Assembly: GCF_003668995.1 (NCBI RefSeq)
Contig: NZ_CP033068.1
Location: 4,650,001-4,714,000 of the forward strand
Direction: 5' to 3'
Length of the DNA: 64,000 bases
Source: Flavobacterium sp. 140616W15
Lineage (GTDB): Bacteria > Bacteroidota > Bacteroidia > Flavobacteriales > Flavobacteriaceae
Shown here piece after piece: positions 7,354 through 16,925 of the stretch. Positions within the stretch are counted from its first letter, which is position 1. Each line of letters starts with the position of its first letter. A program made the translations under genes and the position numbers. The notes beneath the pieces are model-generated. The model searched no databases, was not told the origin of the DNA, and saw only the letters and a list, made by a program, of their open reading frames with translations.

Positions 7354-10300
7354 TTATTCCTTTTCACGACCAAATCGCTCAAAAACATTTACATAAGTGT
7401 TAAAGATAGCTTTTTGTTTATTGTAAAACGGTAAGTCTTTGCTTTCTTTCATTACTTGTAATAAGCTTCTGTATCTTTCGATATCAGTAATGATGTCGAT
7501 AGCAAGACTTGATTGCTCAGAAGGAGTTAAATGACTGTAATAGTCAAGGTTCTCTTTGTATTTGTTTATTAATTTTTCAAGTAAGTCATGCGCTTTGGCT
7601 TTTTCACCAACATCATAATATCCTTTTGCAAAAGGTTCAACTAATGAGTAATAACCAAATTTGTCCAATGGCATTTTTGTCATTGCTAAATTGATGATGT
7701 TTTTGGCTTTGTCGATTTTACCTTCAGCAATTAATTGTTTCATTAATCTAGAAAGATTTGTACGGTATGTGATACTATTTCGTCTAGTTTCAGGATCATG
7801 ATATATTTTATCGCTGTCGCTGTTACCCCAGTCCCATTTCATTACGATATCATACATTTTATCAGAGTCAATTTGTCCCATATCCATTGGTCCGCCTTCT
7901 TTAGAAGGAACGTTTTTGATAGGTACAAGTTTGTATGCCATACCATCAAGTTGAAGGTAATTTTTTAGCCATAGATAATCTTCATCATCAAAAGCGCCAC
8001 CGCTAAAATAAATTGGTCTTTTCCAGTCGTTGTTTGCTAATATATCGAGCATCATCAGACGATTTTTGTATATGGCACTTCCTTTAATATCGATGTCGAT
8101 ATAAGGAACAATAGAGTCATAATACTTTGGAGCAACTACTTTATTCTTAATAATATTGTCTTTGTTTATAGTAAGACGAATTTTATTAGTTGGGTAAAAG
8201 TGAATTGTTTGTCCATTTTGCATTTCAACAGTTGACTTAGGGTTTTTTATAAAGTTTATAAAATCTTTAATATCCCATCTGCTGTCTATTTTAGGAATGT
8301 GAGCAACGTAATCACGTTTATCTCCCACGTATTGATCGTGTGTGAAAGAAATTGGTAACGGATCTGATTCGTAAGCTTTCATTTTCATTTGATCAATATA
8401 CCAATCAGTCATGAATAAACTTGTGTTAACGATTTTCACATCAGTTCTAATATGTTCAATTTCTTGAGCATACCACAATGGGAAAGTGTCGTTGTCACCA
8501 ATGGTATATAAAATAGCATTTGGATCACATGAATTTAAATAAGCTTTAGCCATTGCTACAGCAGTATATTTGTTTGATCTGTCGTGATCATCCCAGTTTT
8601 GAGAAGCCATAAGTATTGGTGCTGCAAGTAAGCTACCCGCAATAACTATTGGCCCAGCAATTTTTGGTGCCAAATACTTTTGTAAAGTTTCATAGAGGGC
8701 ATATACTCCAAATCCAATCCAGATAGCAAATACATAAAAGGAACCTACTAGTGCGTAATCTCTTTCGCGAGGTTCAAAAGGTCTTTCGTTTAGGTATATT
8801 TTTAAGGCTAAACCGGTAAATAAGAATAAGACGAGTAGCACATAGAAGCTTTTTAAGTCTTTATTAGCGTGGTACATTAGTCCAATTAGACCAAGAATAA
8901 ATGGTAAAAAGAAATAAGCATTTCTTCCTTTATTGTTTAGTACATCAGATGGTAAGTTGTCTTGAGAACCTAAATGTATAGAATCCATAAATTTGATTCC
9001 ACTAATCCAGTTACCGTCTAAGTTGTCATATTTTCCTTGAACATCACTTTGACGGCCAACAAAATTCCACATTAAATATCTCCAGTACATATATCCGAAT
9101 TGATACTCGAACATAAAACCAAAATTGTCTGCAGTTGTTGGTTTTTCAACTATTAAATAGTCTTGGTAGCTTCTCAAAAATTTCATATAACCGTCGTTAT
9201 CAATCTGTTTTTGAGCGTATGCCTTTTTAAAATCCATGATGGTTTTTTCAACTTCATGTCTTAGTTGGGCAGTTGCTTTGTTGTATTCTTCTTCAGATAA
9301 TTGACTAGGATCGATACCGTATTTTTGCAAATCATCTTCGTAAGGATAGTTTGTATTTATCTTAAATGCAGGAGGATTTGTAAAGTTTGCATAGTTCTCT
9401 GCGTGATCAGTGCTCCACATTCTAGGTAAAAATGCTTTTTGAGCATCATCCATATTTTGTACAGCATTTTTATAATTGTTGGTAATGATGTATTTACCTG
9501 TTGTGTAATCTCTTTCGTAATTTGGTTTTTTGTCAAGATAAGGAGTGTTCTTGTCTAATCCTGCAAACATTTCGGTATACTGAGGTCCGTAAAATAATGG
9601 GTTTACACCATATTGTTCACGATTGTAATAAGCAAGTACTTCGGTTGCATCCGAAGGTTTGTTTTCGTTAATTACAGTATTAGCATTGGCTCTAATAGGT
9701 AGCATTAACCAAGTAGAGAATCCAATTAAAATGAATAAGATACAAAGTATTATTGTGTTGTAAAAAACAAGTCCTTTTTGTCTAGTATAGCGTAATCCGA
9801 AATAAAAGAAAGCAATAAATACTAAGCTTACAAAAATAGTTCCTGAATTAAAAGGCATTCCCATTTCGTTAACCATGAAGATTTCGGTTTTACCAAAGAA
9901 AGCCATTGTTAACGGAAGTAATAATATGAAAATGAACAGTAAGACTGCTACCACCACAATATTGGCGATAATGAAGTTTTTGATGGTAACTTTTTCATAA
10001 TTTTTAAAGAAATAAAGGAATCCAATTGCAGGGATCGTAAGTAACGCCATAAAGTGTACGCCAAATGAAAGACCAACTACTAATGATATAATTAATAACC
10101 ATTTATTACCTCTTGGAGTATGCATGTCTTGTTCCCAACGTAATCCTAGCCAAAAAAGTAAAGCAATTAATAAGGATGCCATAGCATAAACTTCTGCTTC
10201 AACAGCATTAAACCAAAAGCTATCTGAAAAAGTGTAGGCTAGTGCTCCAACAAAAGAACTTCCTAAGATTACAATTGAATTGTTTGTATTGATCTCAGAA

Positions 10301-10629
10301 AAGCGAGAGATCATTTTTTTAAGAATAATAGAAGAAGACCAGAACATGAATAATATTGTGAAGGCGCTTGAGAATACCGACATCATATTAACCATTAATG
10401 CTACATGTTGATCATCCATTGCGAACATTGCGAAGAACGCACCCATCATTTGGTATAATGGAGCTCCAGGTGGGTGACCTACTTCAAGTTTAGCTGCTGT
10501 AGCGATGTACTCACCACAATCCCAAAAGCTCATTGTGGGTTCAACAGTAAGTGTGTAAGTTATTAAAGCGATTGTAAAAGTTAACCAACCAATAATTGTA
10601 TTCCATTTATTAAAGTTGAATTGTGCCAT
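7354..10629 (-). CDS. DUF2723 family large integral membrane protein (GT-C-like)
   Basis: 1091 residues with a start at the ATG at 10627-10629. The N-terminal half has about a dozen hydrophobic helices, with the family hallmark TVEPTMSFWDCGEYIATA in the first periplasmic loop, where an acidic WDCGE pair sits as in GT-C glycosyltransferases, followed by GHPPGAPLYQM. After the membrane part comes a large soluble domain (YTIGDNDTFPLWYAQE and so on) and a C-terminal helical region that looks TPR-like. The family is found mainly in Bacteroidota and is classed near protein O-mannosyl/glycosyl transferases, so surface or periplasmic glycosylation is plausible but unproven. The 13-nt sequence directly before its start (10631-10643) is identical to that before the USP gene. 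Confidence 0.88.
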   Translation of the reverse strand: MAQFNFNKWNTIIGWLTFTIALITYTLTVEPTMSFWDCGEYIATAAKLEVGHPPGAPLYQMMGAFFAMFAMDDQHVALMVNMMSVFSSAFTILFMFWSSSIILKKMISRFSEINTNNSIVILGSSFVGALAYTFSDSFWFNAVEAEVYAMASLLIALLFWLGLRWEQDMHTPRGNKWLLIISLVVGLSFGVHFMALLTIPAIGFLYFFKNYEKVTIKNFIIANIVVVAVLLFIFILLLPLTMAFFGKTEIFMVNEMGMPFNSGTIFVSLVFIAFFYFGLRYTRQKGLVFYNTIILCILFILIGFSTWLMLPIRANANTVINENKPSDATEVLAYYNREQYGVNPLFYGPQYTEMFAGLDKNTPYLDKKPNYERDYTTGKYIITNNYKNAVQNMDDAQKAFLPRMWSTDHAENYANFTNPPAFKINTNYPYEDDLQKYGIDPSQLSEEEYNKATAQLRHEVEKTIMDFKKAYAQKQIDNDGYMKFLRSYQDYLIVEKPTTADNFGFMFEYQFGYMYWRYLMWNFVGRQSDVQGKYDNLDGNWISGIKFMDSIHLGSQDNLPSDVLNNKGRNAYFFLPFILGLIGLMYHANKDLKSFYVLLVLFLFTGLALKIYLNERPFEPRERDYALVGSFYVFAIWIGFGVYALYETLQKYLAPKIAGPIVIAGSLLAAPILMASQNWDDHDRSNKYTAVAMAKAYLNSCDPNAILYTIGDNDTFPLWYAQEIEHIRTDVKIVNTSLFMTDWYIDQMKMKAYESDPLPISFTHDQYVGDKRDYVAHIPKIDSRWDIKDFINFIKNPKSTVEMQNGQTIHFYPTNKIRLTINKDNIIKNKVVAPKYYDSIVPYIDIDIKGSAIYKNRLMMLDILANNDWKRPIYFSGGAFDDEDYLWLKNYLQLDGMAYKLVPIKNVPSKEGGPMDMGQIDSDKMYDIVMKWDWGNSDSDKIYHDPETRRNSITYRTNLSRLMKQLIAEGKIDKAKNIINLAMTKMPLDKFGYYSLVEPFAKGYYDVGEKAKAHDLLEKLINKYKENLDYYSHLTPSEQSSLAIDIITDIERYRSLLQVMKESKDLPFYNKQKAIFNTYVNVFERFGREKE

Positions 10630-10824
10630 ATTTAGGTGTTAAAAATTTATCCTTATTTAATCATACAAAGAAAATGTTTTTTTGTGTAATCAAACGAGCA
10701 TTAACATATTTTTCTAAAAAAGTAATTGATCGGAGTAATTCCTTGTATATGAATTGGTTTCGTATTCTCATTGAGATTGTTTTAAAAAAAAAGCATTTTT
10801 TTTAAAAATTTTTATTCAAAACGC

Positions 10825-10854
10825 TTGTGCAAACTAAAAAAAGCTTTAAATTTG
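10825..10854 (+). promoter_or_regulatory. Promoter of the first tRNA-Gln gene
   Basis: TTG (10825-10827), a 19-bp spacer and TAAATTTG (10847-10854) give a textbook Bacteroidota promoter 20 bp before the mature tRNA 5' end. The 195 bp between the DUF2723 gene and this promoter show nothing else. Confidence 0.75.
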
Positions 10855-10874
10855 CACTCGCTTAACAGCACTGC

Positions 10875-10945
10875 TGGTCTATGGTGTAATGGTAACACAA
10901 CTGTTTTTGGTGCAGTCTTTCAAGGTTCGAGTCCTTGTAGACCAA
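10875..10945 (+). tRNA. tRNA-Gln (anticodon TTG), copy 1
   Basis: A cloverleaf can be drawn by eye: acceptor TGGTCTA pairs with TAGACCA (7 bp), D arm GTGT...ACAC, anticodon stem ACTGT/GCAGT with loop TTTTGGT (anticodon TTG, reading CAA), T arm CAAGG-TTCGAGT-CCTTG, and discriminator A at 10945. The CCA end is not encoded. It is identical to copy 2. Confidence 0.95.
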
Positions 10946-10948
10946 CAT

Positions 10949-10977
10949 AAAAAGCCTCTCAATCGAGAGGCTTTTTT
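10949..10977 (+). terminator. Terminator of tRNA-Gln copy 1
   Basis: Stem AAAAGCCTCTC/GAGAGGCTTTT with loop AATC and a T8 run, starting a few bases after the tRNA 3' end. Confidence 0.85.
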
Positions 10978-11004
10978 TTATGTAAAAAAGTTATTGAAAA
11001 AAAG

Positions 11005-11035
11005 TTTGTGTAAACCAAAAAAAGCTTTAAATTTG
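11005..11035 (+). promoter_or_regulatory. Promoter of the second tRNA-Gln gene
   Basis: TTTG (11005-11008), a 19-bp spacer and TAAATTTG (11028-11035). It is nearly identical to the copy 181 bp upstream. Confidence 0.75.
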
Positions 11036-11055
11036 CACTCGCTTAACAGCACTGC

Positions 11056-11126
11056 TGGTCTATGGTGTAATGGTAACACAACTGTTTTTGGTGCAGTCTT
11101 TCAAGGTTCGAGTCCTTGTAGACCAA
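11056..11126 (+). tRNA. tRNA-Gln (anticodon TTG), copy 2
   Basis: Identical in all 71 bases to the tRNA at 10875-10945, with the same cloverleaf and UUG anticodon. It has its own promoter and terminator, so the two genes are independent transcription units. Confidence 0.95.
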
Positions 11127-11129
11127 CAT

Positions 11130-11158
11130 AAAAAGCCTCTCAATCGAGAGGCTTTTTT
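11130..11158 (+). terminator. Terminator of tRNA-Gln copy 2
   Basis: The same AAGCCTCTC/GAGAGGCTT hairpin and T run as after copy 1. Confidence 0.85.
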
Positions 11159-11221
11159 TATGTAATAGACTTAAAGTTTTTTATTGCTCTTTATTGTGGT
11201 GTGGTTTTTATTGTTGCTTGC

Positions 11222-12046
11222 TTATATTTTAAAAGTTAGTATTGGGCGTACTGCATGATTTACTATGTCTTCGCTAATACTGCCATTAAAAAAATGTGCA
11301 AATCCAGTTCTTCCATGTGTGCACATCCCGATTAAATCTGCGTCAATACTATTGGAGAAGTTTATGATGCCATTTTCAATATTTGTGTCATTATAGATGT
11401 GAGTTGAATAATTGTTTAAATTAAACGGGGTGATAAAATCATTCATTATTTTTTGGGCAACATGAGTTGGTTTGAAGCTATTTGGAGTGCAAATCATGAC
11501 TAAATGTAGTTTGGAATCAAAGAATTTTGCGAATTCGATTAATTTTTTGAAAGGTTTTTCGATTTCTTTTGAAAAATCTGAAGCGAAAACAAAATTCGTG
11601 GTTTTAAAATCTTTTGTGTGTTGTTTTATTACCAAAACAGGAACTTCAGAATGGCGAACTACTTTTTCTGTATTCGATCCAATGACTAATTCTTCGAATC
11701 CAGAAGAGCCATGCGAGCCCATGACAATCAAGTCTATTTCATGCTCGTTGCTAACTTTGGCAATTCCTTCTGCCGGCCTGTCAAGTTTTGCCATCTCAGT
11801 TATTGAAAGTCCATCTAGGTAGGGTCTTTCGGCGATTTTAGCAAGCATTTCGTTGGCTTTTTTCATAAAAAGCATAGTCTCGGGAATGCTAATTCCTCCA
11901 GTAATGGCATCGTTCATTTGGCTAGGTAATTCTAGTGTGTGAAGTAGGATTATTTCGGAATTATTTTTTTTTGCAATTTGAGCGGCGACTTTTAAAGCGT
12001 TTTCTGCGTGTTCAGAAAAGTCGGTGGGAACTAATATGCGTTTCAT
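11222..12046 (-). CDS. Universal stress protein with two tandem Usp domains
   Basis: 274 residues, start ATG at 12044-12046 (MKRILVPTDFSEHAENALKV). Domain 1 (about 1-140) carries the nucleotide-binding signature G-x2-G-x9-G-S in IVMGSHGSSGFEELVIGS. Domain 2 (about 147-274) has the related MCTHGRTGFAHFFNGS, where the first glycine is a cysteine, so its ATP binding may differ. Two-domain Usp proteins are common in Bacteroidota and bind ATP in stress or stationary phase. No operon partner. The sequence just upstream of the start (12051-12063) matches that of the DUF2723 gene. Confidence 0.92.
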   Translation of the reverse strand: MKRILVPTDFSEHAENALKVAAQIAKKNNSEIILLHTLELPSQMNDAITGGISIPETMLFMKKANEMLAKIAERPYLDGLSITEMAKLDRPAEGIAKVSNEHEIDLIVMGSHGSSGFEELVIGSNTEKVVRHSEVPVLVIKQHTKDFKTTNFVFASDFSKEIEKPFKKLIEFAKFFDSKLHLVMICTPNSFKPTHVAQKIMNDFITPFNLNNYSTHIYNDTNIENGIINFSNSIDADLIGMCTHGRTGFAHFFNGSISEDIVNHAVRPILTFKI

Positions 12047-12132
12047 AACTTTTAGGTGTTAAATTATATGAAAAATGCGGTGTTTTAGTACTTATATAAA
12101 GATAAGAAAAATTTTTAGAGCAATCAATTTAT

Positions 12133-12160
12133 TTTGATTTGTAAAAAAACACTATATTTG
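12133..12160 (+). promoter_or_regulatory. Promoter of the rimP-nusA-infB operon
   Basis: TTTG (12133-12136), a 16-bp spacer and TATATTTG (12153-12160), a perfect TAnnTTTG. Transcription would start about 12167, leaving a leader of about 55 nt that contains the hairpin at 12189-12214. Confidence 0.7.
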
Positions 12161-12188
12161 CACCGTTATTTATTAAAATCTAAATAAT

Positions 12189-12214
12189 GAGGGGACTAAA
12201 TGTCCCCTCTTTTT
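12189..12214 (+). terminator. Terminator-like hairpin in the rimP leader (possible attenuator)
   Basis: Perfect 8-bp GC-rich stem GAGGGGAC/GTCCCCTC with a 5-nt loop (TAAAT), followed by T5. It lies between the promoter and the rimP ATG (12223), where a simple terminator would block its own operon. A conditional terminator or RNA-level control site for nusA expression is likely (inference). A frame opening at an ATG at 12187 would run through this hairpin and is not the real start. Confidence 0.65.
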
Positions 12215-12222
12215 ATAAAAGT

Positions 12223-12687
12223 ATGACATTTAAAGAAAAAGTAAACGTATTAATAGCTGAGGGTCTTTTAGAAAAACCATCAATTTTTTTAATAGACTTG
12301 ACCATTACCGATGCTTTCAAGATAATTGTATCTTTGGATGGAGATAATGGTGTGCTCTTGCAAGACTGTATTGATGTTAGTCGCGCTATCGAGAATAATT
12401 TAGACAGAGAGGAACAAGATTTTTCTTTGGAAGTTGCTTCGGTAGGAGTTGGATCCCCATTAAAATTGGTTAGACAATACAAGAAAAACATTGGTAGAAC
12501 ATTGATTGTAAATACTAATGGTGAAAAAATTGAGGCTGAATTGGTTGATGCTAATGAAGATTTCATAATTTTGTCTTGGGAAGCAAGGGAACCTAAGAAA
12601 ATAGGAAAAGGAAAAGAAACAGTTCAAAAAGAGCAGCAAATACCTTATACAGAAATTAAAGAGGCAATTGTTACAGTAACATTTTAA
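12223..12687 (+). CDS. rimP: Ribosome maturation factor RimP
   Basis: 154 residues from the ATG at 12223 ([20 protein letters not shown]). The family features are visible: the N-terminal alpha/beta domain with [21 protein letters not shown], the [14 protein letters not shown] segment, and the [27 protein letters not shown] junction to the C-terminal SH3-like domain. It assists 30S subunit assembly. It is first gene of the conserved rimP-nusA-infB operon, 13 bp before nusA. An upstream in-frame ATG at 12187 is rejected because it would place a terminator hairpin inside the coding sequence. Confidence 0.93.
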   Translation: MTFKEKVNVLIAEGLLEKPSIFLIDLTITDAFKIIVSLDGDNGVLLQDCIDVSRAIENNLDREEQDFSLEVASVGVGSPLKLVRQYKKNIGRTLIVNTNGEKIEAELVDANEDFIILSWEAREPKKIGKGKETVQKEQQIPYTEIKEAIVTVTF

Positions 12688-12700
12688 TTAAAGAATTCGC

Positions 12701-13948
12701 ATGGAAAATTTAGCATTAATCGATTCATTCTCAGAGTTTAAAGATGATAAACTTATTGATCGTGTAACGCTTATGGCAATCTTAGAAGATGTATTTAGAA
12801 ATGCATTGAAGAAAAAATACGGTTCAGATGATAACTTCGATATTATCATAAATCCTGATAAGGGAGATATGGAAATTTGGAGAAGAAGAGTAATTGTTGC
12901 TGACGAAGATCTTGATTTTGAAAATGAGGAAATTACTTTGACAGAAGCAAGAAGAATTGAAGCGGATTTTGAAATAGGAGAAGAAGTTTCTGAAGAAGTA
13001 AAATTAATTGATTTAGGTAGAAGAGCTATATTAGCTTTGCGCCAAAATTTGATTTCTAAAATACACGAACACGACAATACTAATCTTTATAAGCAATTTA
13101 AAGATATTATTGGTGATATTTATACTGCCGAGGTGCACCATGTTCGCCCAAGAGTTGTAATTTTGGTGGATGATGAAGGAAATGAAATTGTATTACCAAA
13201 AGAAAAACAAATTCCATCAGACTTTTTCCGTAAAGGAGATAACGTTCGTGGAATTATTGAAAGCGTTGAATTAAAAGGGAACAAGCCACAAATTATAATG
13301 TCTAGAACTTCAGAGAAGTTTTTAGAGAAATTATTTGAACAAGAAATTCCTGAAGTATTCGACGGATTGATTACAGTTAAAAATGTAGTTAGAATACCAG
13401 GAGAGAAAGCAAAAGTAGCGGTAGATTCTTACGATGATAGAATTGATCCTGTTGGAGCTTGTGTTGGTATGAAAGGTTCACGTATTCACGGAATTGTTCG
13501 TGAGTTAGGAAATGAGAATATAGATGTTATTAATTATACTAGTAACATTCAATTATATATTACAAGGGCTTTAAGTCCTGCAAAAGTATCTTCAATTAAA
13601 ATTAATGAAGAAACTAAAAGAGCCGAAGTTTTCTTGAAATTAGAGGAAGTTTCTAAAGCTATCGGTAGAGGTGGTCATAACATTAAACTAGCAGGTCAAT
13701 TAACAGGCTACGAGCTTGATGTTATTAGAGAAGGAGATGTAGCAAGCGGTGAAGACGACGATGTCGAATTAACTGAGTTCTCTGATGAAATCGAAGGATG
13801 GGTTATCGAGGAGTTTGCTAAAATAGGATTGGATACTGCAAAGAGTATTTTAAAACAAGAAGTAGAAGATTTAGTAAGAAGAACAGACCTAGAAGAGGAA
13901 ACAATTCTGGATGTAATCCGTATACTAAAAGAAGAGTTTGATAGTTAG
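12701..13948 (+). CDS. nusA: Transcription termination/antitermination factor NusA
   Basis: 415 residues. Domains in order: N-terminal RNA-polymerase-binding domain (about 1-130), S1 domain (about 135-200, YTAEVHHVRPRVVILVDDEG), KH1 (PVGACVGMKGSRIHGIVREL) and KH2 (AIGRGGHNIKLAGQLTGYEL), then an acidic C-terminal helical part (about 345-415) in place of the two acidic repeats of E. coli NusA. It controls pausing, termination and antitermination. It sits between rimP and infB as in most bacteria and may feed back on the leader hairpin. Confidence 0.96.
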   Translation: MENLALIDSFSEFKDDKLIDRVTLMAILEDVFRNALKKKYGSDDNFDIIINPDKGDMEIWRRRVIVADEDLDFENEEITLTEARRIEADFEIGEEVSEEVKLIDLGRRAILALRQNLISKIHEHDNTNLYKQFKDIIGDIYTAEVHHVRPRVVILVDDEGNEIVLPKEKQIPSDFFRKGDNVRGIIESVELKGNKPQIIMSRTSEKFLEKLFEQEIPEVFDGLITVKNVVRIPGEKAKVAVDSYDDRIDPVGACVGMKGSRIHGIVRELGNENIDVINYTSNIQLYITRALSPAKVSSIKINEETKRAEVFLKLEEVSKAIGRGGHNIKLAGQLTGYELDVIREGDVASGEDDDVELTEFSDEIEGWVIEEFAKIGLDTAKSILKQEVEDLVRRTDLEEETILDVIRILKEEFDS

Positions 13949-13995
13949 TCTATCTTTCTCACAACACAACGAATAGGTAATAATAAAAAGGTTTT

Positions 13996-16875
13996 ATGTC
14001 TGAAGAGAGAGTAATAAGAATAAACAAGGTTTTAAGGGAATTAAATATTTCATTAGAAAGAGCTGTGGATTATCTAAAAGATAAGGGAATTGCTATTGAT
14101 GCAAATCCAAACGCAAAAATTTCTAATCAGGAATTTAATATCCTACAAAGCCAATTTGCGGGCGATAAGGGAAATAAGGAGGCTTCTAAAGAAGTTGGAG
14201 AGGAAAAGAGAAAAGAGAAAGAAGCATTGCGTGTAGAACGTGAAAAAGAAATTGAAGACAAACGCAAGCAAGACGAAGAGCGCCAAAAACAACAAGAGGT
14301 TATAAAAGCGAGAGCTGTTGTAACTGCTCCAGTTCAAGTTGGTAAAATAAATCTAAATCCAAAAAAACCTGCAATTATTCCAAACACTCCTTCAGTAGCA
14401 GCAGAGCCAGAAAAAGTTGAAACACCTAAGGAAGTTGTAAAAGAAGAAAAACCTGTTGAAAAAGAGGTAGTTCAACCTGTACAACCACCAGTTGCTGTTA
14501 CTGAGAAAAAAGAAGAAAAACCAGTTGTAGAGAAAAAAGAAATTAAGCCAGAAGTAGTGGTTCTTGCAGAAAAAGCACCTGTTGTAAAAACGGAGCCTGC
14601 TGTAGTTACGCCTCCTGTTGAAGAATCTATAACAACACAATATCAAAAATTATCTGGAACGACTCTTACAGGACAGACAATTGATTTATCTCAATTTAAT
14701 AAGCCAAAAAAGAAAAAGGAAGATCCAAAGATAACTCCTAATAAACCAGGAGCTCCAGGAGCAGCTGCTAATAACGCTAATAAAAATAAGCGTAAAAGAA
14801 TTGCTCCTAAGCCAGGTGCGCCTAGGCCGGCTGTGCCACCAGGAACACCAAATCCTAATAAAATTACTCCAAATACTGGAGGAGCAGGAGGAGGATTTAA
14901 TGCTAACAGAAGTTCAAGACCAGGTTTCGTAAAAGGAAACCGTCCTGCAATTGTAGCTAAGGTTGAGCCTACTGAAGAGGAAGTAAAAAACCAAATTAGA
15001 GAGACGCTTGAGAAATTACAAGGTAAAGGTGGTAAATCAAAAGCTGCTAAATACCGTAGAGATAAAAGAGATACGCACCGTCAGAAATCTGATGATGAGC
15101 AAAGAGCTTTAGACGAAGGAAGTAAAACTATTAAGGTTACTGAGTTTGTTACTGTAGGAGAAATTGCTATCATGATGGATGTGCCAATTACTAAAGTTAT
15201 TGGTACTTGTATGTCACTTGGAATCATGGTTACCATGAATCAGCGTCTAGATGCAGAAACATTAACAATTGTAGCTGATGAGTTCGGTTATGAGGTTGAA
15301 TTTATTACTGTAGATATTGAAGAAGCTATTGAGGTAGTTGAAGATAAAGAAGAAGATTTAGTAGTTAGAGCACCAATTGTAACTGTAATGGGTCACGTCG
15401 ATCACGGTAAAACATCTTTACTGGATTATATCCGTAAAGAAAATGTTATCGCTGGTGAGTCTGGAGGTATTACACAGCATATTGGAGCATATGGAGTAAC
15501 ATTAGAGAATGGTCAAAAAATTGCATTTTTAGATACACCAGGTCACGAGGCGTTTACCGCGATGCGTGCACGTGGAGCTCAGGTTACGGATATTGCTATT
15601 ATTGTAATTGCGGCAGATGATGATATCATGCCACAAACAAAAGAGGCTATTTCTCATGCGCAAGCTGCTGGAGTGCCAATTATATTTGCTATCAATAAAG
15701 TTGATAAGCCAAATGCTAATCCAGAGAAAATAAAAGAAAGATTAGCAAGTATGAATTTACTTGTTGAGGATTGGGGAGGAAAAATCCAATCGCATGATAT
15801 TTCTGCAAAAACAGGATTAGGTGTAAAAGAATTATTAGAAAAAGTATTGCTAGAGGCAGAGATTTTAGATTTAAAATCAAACCCAAATAAGGCAGCGCAA
15901 GGAACTGTTGTAGAGGCTTTCTTAGATAAAGGAAAAGGATATGTTTCAACTATCTTAGTTCAACACGGAACGCTTAAAATTGGGGATTATATGTTGGCTG
16001 GTAAACATCATGGTAAAATTAAAGCCATGCATGATGAAAGAGGGCATACAGTTTTACAAGCTGGTCCATCAACTCCAGTGTCTGTTTTAGGACTGGATGG
16101 TGCGGCAACTGCAGGTGATAAGTTTAATGTATTTGAAGATGAAAAAGAAGCGAAACAAATTGCTTCAAAACGTTCTCAATTAATGCGTGAACAATCTGTA
16201 CGTACGCAAAGACATATTACGTTAGATGAAATTGGACGTCGTATTGCTCTTGGTCAATTTAAAGAATTGAATGTGATCCTTAAAGGAGATGTTGATGGTT
16301 CTGTAGAAGCATTATCTGATTCATTCTCTAAATTATCTACTGAAGAAATTCAAATTAATATTATCCATAAAGGAGTTGGAGCGATTACTGAAACAGACGT
16401 TATGTTGGCTTCTGCATCAGATGCGATTATTATCGGATTTAATGTTCGTCCAGCAGGTAATGCAAGACAATTAGCAGATAAAGAAGAAATTGATATCCGT
16501 TACTACTCTATTATCTATGCAGCTATCGATGACTTGAAAGATGCAATGGAAGGAATGTTGGCTCCAGAGATGAAAGAAGAAATTCTTGGTACTGCAGAAA
16601 TTAGAGAGATATTCAAAATTTCTAAAGTTGGATCTATTGCAGGATGTATGGTAATGGATGGTAAAATAGCAAGAAACTCTAAAATTAGAGTTATCAGAGA
16701 TGGTGTTGTTGTATTTACTGGAGAGTTATTAGCATTGAAACGTTTCAAAGATGATGTTAAAGAAGTTAGTAAAGGATACGATTGTGGTATTCAAATTAAG
16801 AACTTTAATGATATCGAAGAGCGTGATGTAATTGAAGCTTACCATGAAGTAGCAATAAAAAAGAAATTGAAATAA
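13996..16875 (+). CDS. infB: Translation initiation factor IF-2
   Basis: 959 residues. Residues 1-55 form the IF2-N domain ([20 protein letters not shown]). About 60-370 is a low-complexity Lys/Glu/Pro/Ala linker with Arg/Lys-rich patches. A second IF2-N-like segment follows, then the GTPase domain from about 460 with GHVDHGKT (G1), DTPGHEAF (G3), NKVDK (G4) and SAKTG (G5). Domains II, III and the fMet-tRNA-binding C-domain complete the protein. It is last gene of the operon, with a strong terminator 22 bp after the stop. Confidence 0.97.
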   Translation: MSEERVIRINKVLRELNISLERAVDYLKDKGIAIDANPNAKISNQEFNILQSQFAGDKGNKEASKEVGEEKRKEKEALRVEREKEIEDKRKQDEERQKQQEVIKARAVVTAPVQVGKINLNPKKPAIIPNTPSVAAEPEKVETPKEVVKEEKPVEKEVVQPVQPPVAVTEKKEEKPVVEKKEIKPEVVVLAEKAPVVKTEPAVVTPPVEESITTQYQKLSGTTLTGQTIDLSQFNKPKKKKEDPKITPNKPGAPGAAANNANKNKRKRIAPKPGAPRPAVPPGTPNPNKITPNTGGAGGGFNANRSSRPGFVKGNRPAIVAKVEPTEEEVKNQIRETLEKLQGKGGKSKAAKYRRDKRDTHRQKSDDEQRALDEGSKTIKVTEFVTVGEIAIMMDVPITKVIGTCMSLGIMVTMNQRLDAETLTIVADEFGYEVEFITVDIEEAIEVVEDKEEDLVVRAPIVTVMGHVDHGKTSLLDYIRKENVIAGESGGITQHIGAYGVTLENGQKIAFLDTPGHEAFTAMRARGAQVTDIAIIVIAADDDIMPQTKEAISHAQAAGVPIIFAINKVDKPNANPEKIKERLASMNLLVEDWGGKIQSHDISAKTGLGVKELLEKVLLEAEILDLKSNPNKAAQGTVVEAFLDKGKGYVSTILVQHGTLKIGDYMLAGKHHGKIKAMHDERGHTVLQAGPSTPVSVLGLDGAATAGDKFNVFEDEKEAKQIASKRSQLMREQSVRTQRHITLDEIGRRIALGQFKELNVILKGDVDGSVEALSDSFSKLSTEEIQINIIHKGVGAITETDVMLASASDAIIIGFNVRPAGNARQLADKEEIDIRYYSIIYAAIDDLKDAMEGMLAPEMKEEILGTAEIREIFKISKVGSIAGCMVMDGKIARNSKIRVIRDGVVVFTGELLALKRFKDDVKEVSKGYDCGIQIKNFNDIEERDVIEAYHEVAIKKKLK

Positions 16876-16896
16876 TATTTTATAGATTTCATATTG

Positions 16897-16925
16897 AAAA
16901 TCCCGACTTGTCGGGATTTTTTTTT
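16897..16925 (+). terminator. Terminator of the rimP-nusA-infB operon
   Basis: AAAATCCCGA (16897-16906), loop CTTG, TCGGGATTTT (16911-16920) and further T residues. The core matches the TCCCGA...TCGGGA arms of the palindrome in polA. Confidence 0.9.

Larger units (their letters stand above)
10837..11161 (+). repeat. 181-bp tandem duplication carrying promoter, tRNA-Gln and terminator
   Basis: The unit from the A-rich promoter spacer through the terminator is repeated with a period of 181 bp. The tRNA, leader (TTTGCACTCGCTTAACAGCA) and hairpin are identical; only the sequence between the units differs slightly. This shows a recent duplication of a whole transcription unit. Confidence 0.85.

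Noticed and set aside
10623..10805. 60-codon plus-strand frame between the DUF2723 gene and the tRNAs
   Set aside because: It overlaps the start of the divergent DUF2723 gene, is very AT-rich, and has no support.
12187..12222. Upstream ATG of rimP at 12187
   Set aside because: It would put the terminator-like hairpin inside the coding sequence; the RimP family sequence starts at 12223.
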